In this document: positions 6,977 to 8,407 of the stretch, in pieces
Numbering within the stretch: the first letter of the stretch is position 1
Layout: the number at the start of each line of letters is the position of its first letter
Source: DATKMS01 sp041497995
Lineage (GTDB): Bacteria > Desulfobacterota > Binatia > HRBIN30
DNA length: 8,407 bases
Direction: 5' to 3'
NCBI GenBank assembly: GCA_041497995.1
Contig: JBGQHM010000296.1
Span: 1 to 8,407 of the forward strand
Program-made: the position numbers and the translations under genes
The notes under the pieces: model-generated
The model's database searches: none
Seen by the model: the letters and a program-made list of their open reading frames with translations, nothing else
What the model was told of the DNA's origin: nothing

Positions 6977-7073
6977 GCTCTCAGCCGTCAGCTCTCAGCC
7001 ATCAGCCCGGTGGAAAACTCTCTCATCTGATCTTCCTTACTCTTGCTGACGGCTGATGGCTTCTGATGGCTTC
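6977..7073. repeat. TGA-heptad repeat region in the gatC/yraN divergent spacer
   Basis: The left block (6977-7004) is four 7-bp units, GCTCTCA, GCCGTCA, GCTCTCA, GCCATCA, which on the minus strand read TGATGGC, TGAGAGC, TGACGGC, TGAGAGC. The right block on the plus strand has TGACGGC (7047), TGATGGC (7054) and a perfect 10-bp tandem, TGATGGCTTC (7054-7063 and 7064-7073). GCCATCAGC (6998-7006) and GCTGATGGC (7052-7060) are perfect inverted partners, so the region can form a hairpin around a 45-base loop. It occupies most of the 185-base spacer between two divergent genes. No confident promoter box was seen. Confidence 0.8.
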
Positions 7074-7116
7074 TGCCGCTTGCTCACGGCGCCGCTGCGG
7101 GACTAGCATCGGCGCG

Positions 7117-7482
7117 ATGCCCGATGACCGCCAGATCCTTGGCGCCGAGGGGGAGCGCGCGGCGGAGAAGTTCCTGCGGCGGCAGCGCTACACGATCGTC
7201 GAGCGGAACTACCGCTGCCCATCCGGTGAAGTTGACTTGATCGCCCTCGACCATTCGACCGTCGTGTTTGTCGAGGTGAAGACCCGCACACAACCCGGCT
7301 TCGGCAGCCCGCTCGAGGCCGTCGGTCCACGCAAGCAACGCCAGATTCAGCGTGCGGCGCAGCACTACCTGGTCGAGAAGCGCTTGCACGACCGCGATGC
7401 CCGCTTCGATGTGGTCGGCGTGTGGTGGGAAGACGGGCGCGCACGCTGCGAGCTGGTGAAGAATGCGTTCGATGGCCGATAG
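7117..7482 (+). CDS. yraN: YraN/UPF0102-family nuclease-fold protein
   Basis: A 121-residue member of the YraN (UPF0102) family, which has a restriction-endonuclease-like fold. Its biological role is not well settled; it is often presumed to act on Holliday junctions or other DNA. Visible family features are LGAEGERAAEKFLRRQRYTIVERNYRCPSGEVDLIA with E38 and D40, then VVFVEVKTR with E53 and K55, which together make the PD-(D/E)xK-type active site, then the GSPLEAVGPRKQRQIQRAAQHYL helix. The ATG at 7117 is preferred because family members begin close to the GAEGE motif. The frame stays open back to an ATG at 7066, but those 17 codons are drawn from the repeat. The ribosome-binding site is weak. 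The gene is codirectional with serS, with a palindrome between them. Confidence 0.92.
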   Translation: MPDDRQILGAEGERAAEKFLRRQRYTIVERNYRCPSGEVDLIALDHSTVVFVEVKTRTQPGFGSPLEAVGPRKQRQIQRAAQHYLVEKRLHDRDARFDVVGVWWEDGRARCELVKNAFDGR

Positions 7483-7518
7483 CGCGTGGGGCTGCGGGCA
7501 ACATCGGGCTGGCAGAGC

Positions 7519-7581
7519 AGACGCCCCAGCGGGGCGTCTCTACGCGAGGACCGACTGTAGAGACGCCCCGCTGGGGCGTCT
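7519..7581. repeat. 63-bp double palindrome between yraN and serS
   Basis: Two 25-bp arms, 7519-7543 and 7557-7581, are exact reverse complements around a 13-base centre. Each arm is also a palindrome on its own: AGACGCCCC, a 3-base loop, GGGGCGTCT. The DNA or RNA can thus fold either as two 9-bp hairpins or as one 25-bp hairpin. It follows the yraN stop by 36 bases and precedes serS by 60. It may end yraN transcripts, but neither side has a T-run, so a standard intrinsic terminator is not clear. Dispersed palindromes of this look occur in other bacterial groups, so it is more likely one copy of a repeat family. Confidence 0.88.
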
Positions 7582-7641
7582 TGGCCGCGCACGCGGCTGC
7601 ATGACTTGAGGCCACTACCGTCTGCATGCTAACGCCAACGC

Positions 7642-8407
7642 ATGCTTGATATTCGCGTCATCCGTGAGCGTACCGAGTTCGTAAAGAGCGAGCTAGCCAA
7701 GGTCGGCTTCGCGGCCACGGCTATCGACGCACTGCTGGCCGCCGATGTGCGGCGGCGGGGCCTCATTCAGGAAGTCGAGACGCTACGCGCCAAACGCGCC
7801 GAAGTGTCGCGCACCATCGGCAAGCAGGACCCGGCGGCGCGCACGCAGCTGGTTGCGGATATGCGAGCGGTGGGTGACCGCATTGCGGCGCTGGAGGAGG
7901 AGCTCGCCGCAGCGGAAGCCGAGTTCGAGCGGCAGATGCTGGAGGTTCCCAATCTTCCGGATCCCAGCGTGCCTGTCGGGAGCGACGAGCGCGGCAACGT
8001 CGTGTTGCGCAGCGCGGGTGAGCTGCGGCACTTCGACTTCCCACCACGACCGCACTGGGAGATTGGCGTCGAGCTCGACATCCTCGACTTCGATCGCGGC
8101 GTGAAGATCTCCGGCTCTCGGTTCTACATTCTCAAGGCGGCCGGCGCGCGCCTGCAACGCGCACTGATCACGTGGATGCTCGACCTGCACACCCGCCAGC
8201 ACGGCTACACGGAGATCTACCCGCCGTACCTGGTGAAGAAAGAGTGCATCTACGGGGCCGGGCAGCTACCCAAGTTCGCCGATAACATCTACCACGACGC
8301 CGAGGACGATCTGTGGATGATCGGCACCGCCGAGATCCCGGTCACCAACTTGCACCGCGATGAAATTCTGGAGACGGGTACCCTGCCCCGCTCATACGTT
8401 GCCTACA
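7642..8407 (+). CDS. serS: Seryl-tRNA synthetase, N-terminal part (runs off the right edge)
   Basis: The first 255 codons of a class II aminoacyl-tRNA synthetase that charges tRNA(Ser) and tRNA(Sec) with serine in the cytoplasm. It begins MLDIRVIRERTEFVKSEL, the standard SerS opening. Residues of about 28-104 form the long antiparallel coiled-coil arm that grips the tRNA variable arm. The catalytic domain starts near residue 130, with motif 1 around ARLQRALITWMLDLHTRQHGYTEIYPPYL (169-197) and the serine-binding TAE at 239-241, followed by IPVTNLHRDEIL. Full-length enzymes have about 425 residues, so motifs 2 and 3 lie beyond the window. An in-frame TAA at 7630 fixes the ATG at 7642. No Shine-Dalgarno is seen ahead of it, and the nearest upstream structure is the double palindrome. 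Confidence 0.97.
   Translation, partial: MLDIRVIRERTEFVKSELAKVGFAATAIDALLAADVRRRGLIQEVETLRAKRAEVSRTIGKQDPAARTQLVADMRAVGDRIAALEEELAAAEAEFERQMLEVPNLPDPSVPVGSDERGNVVLRSAGELRHFDFPPRPHWEIGVELDILDFDRGVKISGSRFYILKAAGARLQRALITWMLDLHTRQHGYTEIYPPYLVKKECIYGAGQLPKFADNIYHDAEDDLWMIGTAEIPVTNLHRDEILETGTLPRSYVAY

Noticed and set aside
6977..7073. CRISPR-like array
   Set aside because: The units are 7-10 bp with no unique spacers and no cas genes nearby.
7066..7116. 17-codon extension of the YraN-like protein
   Set aside because: The extra codons come mostly from the repeat and its edge; YraN proteins start near the position of the 7117 ATG.
7519..7581. Standard rho-independent terminator after yraN
   Set aside because: The stems are strong but no T-run follows on either strand; it was kept as a repeat only.

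Overview
The window is high-GC bacterial chromosome, dense and mostly housekeeping in content, with one transposon end and several repeat-filled spacers. The three-gene gatCAB set shows a bacterium that makes Gln-tRNA and/or Asn-tRNA by transamidation. The mix of gene order, GC-rich codons and dispersed inverted repeats would fit an uncultured deltaproteobacterial or Binatota-like lineage. That placement is a low-confidence inference, since no marker here settles the phylum.

Layout, left to right. Positions 1-472 (minus) hold the N-terminal 157 codons of an IS110-family DEDD transposase that runs off the left edge, with its non-coding upstream end in 473-619. Next come two tightly linked minus-strand genes: a secreted M1-type zinc metallopeptidase (3396 to 1468) and, 2 bases after its stop, a polytopic membrane protein of unknown function (1465 to 620). 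The spacer 3397-3607 carries an imperfect inverted-repeat element. Then comes the minus-strand operon gatC (6931) - gatA (6634) - gatB (5053 to 3608), complete, with catalytic residues and zinc cysteines in place. A 27-bp inverted repeat sits between gatA and gatB and supplies the last codons and stop of gatA. Transcription diverges at 6932-7116, another repeat-filled spacer. On the plus strand follow a YraN/UPF0102 nuclease-fold protein (7117-7482), a 63-bp double palindrome (7519-7581) and the first 255 codons of seryl-tRNA synthetase (7642 to the right edge).

Together, GatCAB and SerS serve aminoacyl-tRNA supply. The peptidase and membrane protein look like a co-translated cell-envelope pair. 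The most unusual structure is in the spacers. Two of them (gatA/gatB and gatC/yraN) carry inverted arms built from 7-bp units beginning with TGA. Because 7 is not a multiple of 3, three successive units put a TGA stop in all three frames, and gatA actually ends at one of these stops. The housekeeping genes show no clear Shine-Dalgarno sequence, whereas the peptidase and the transposase have strong ones.
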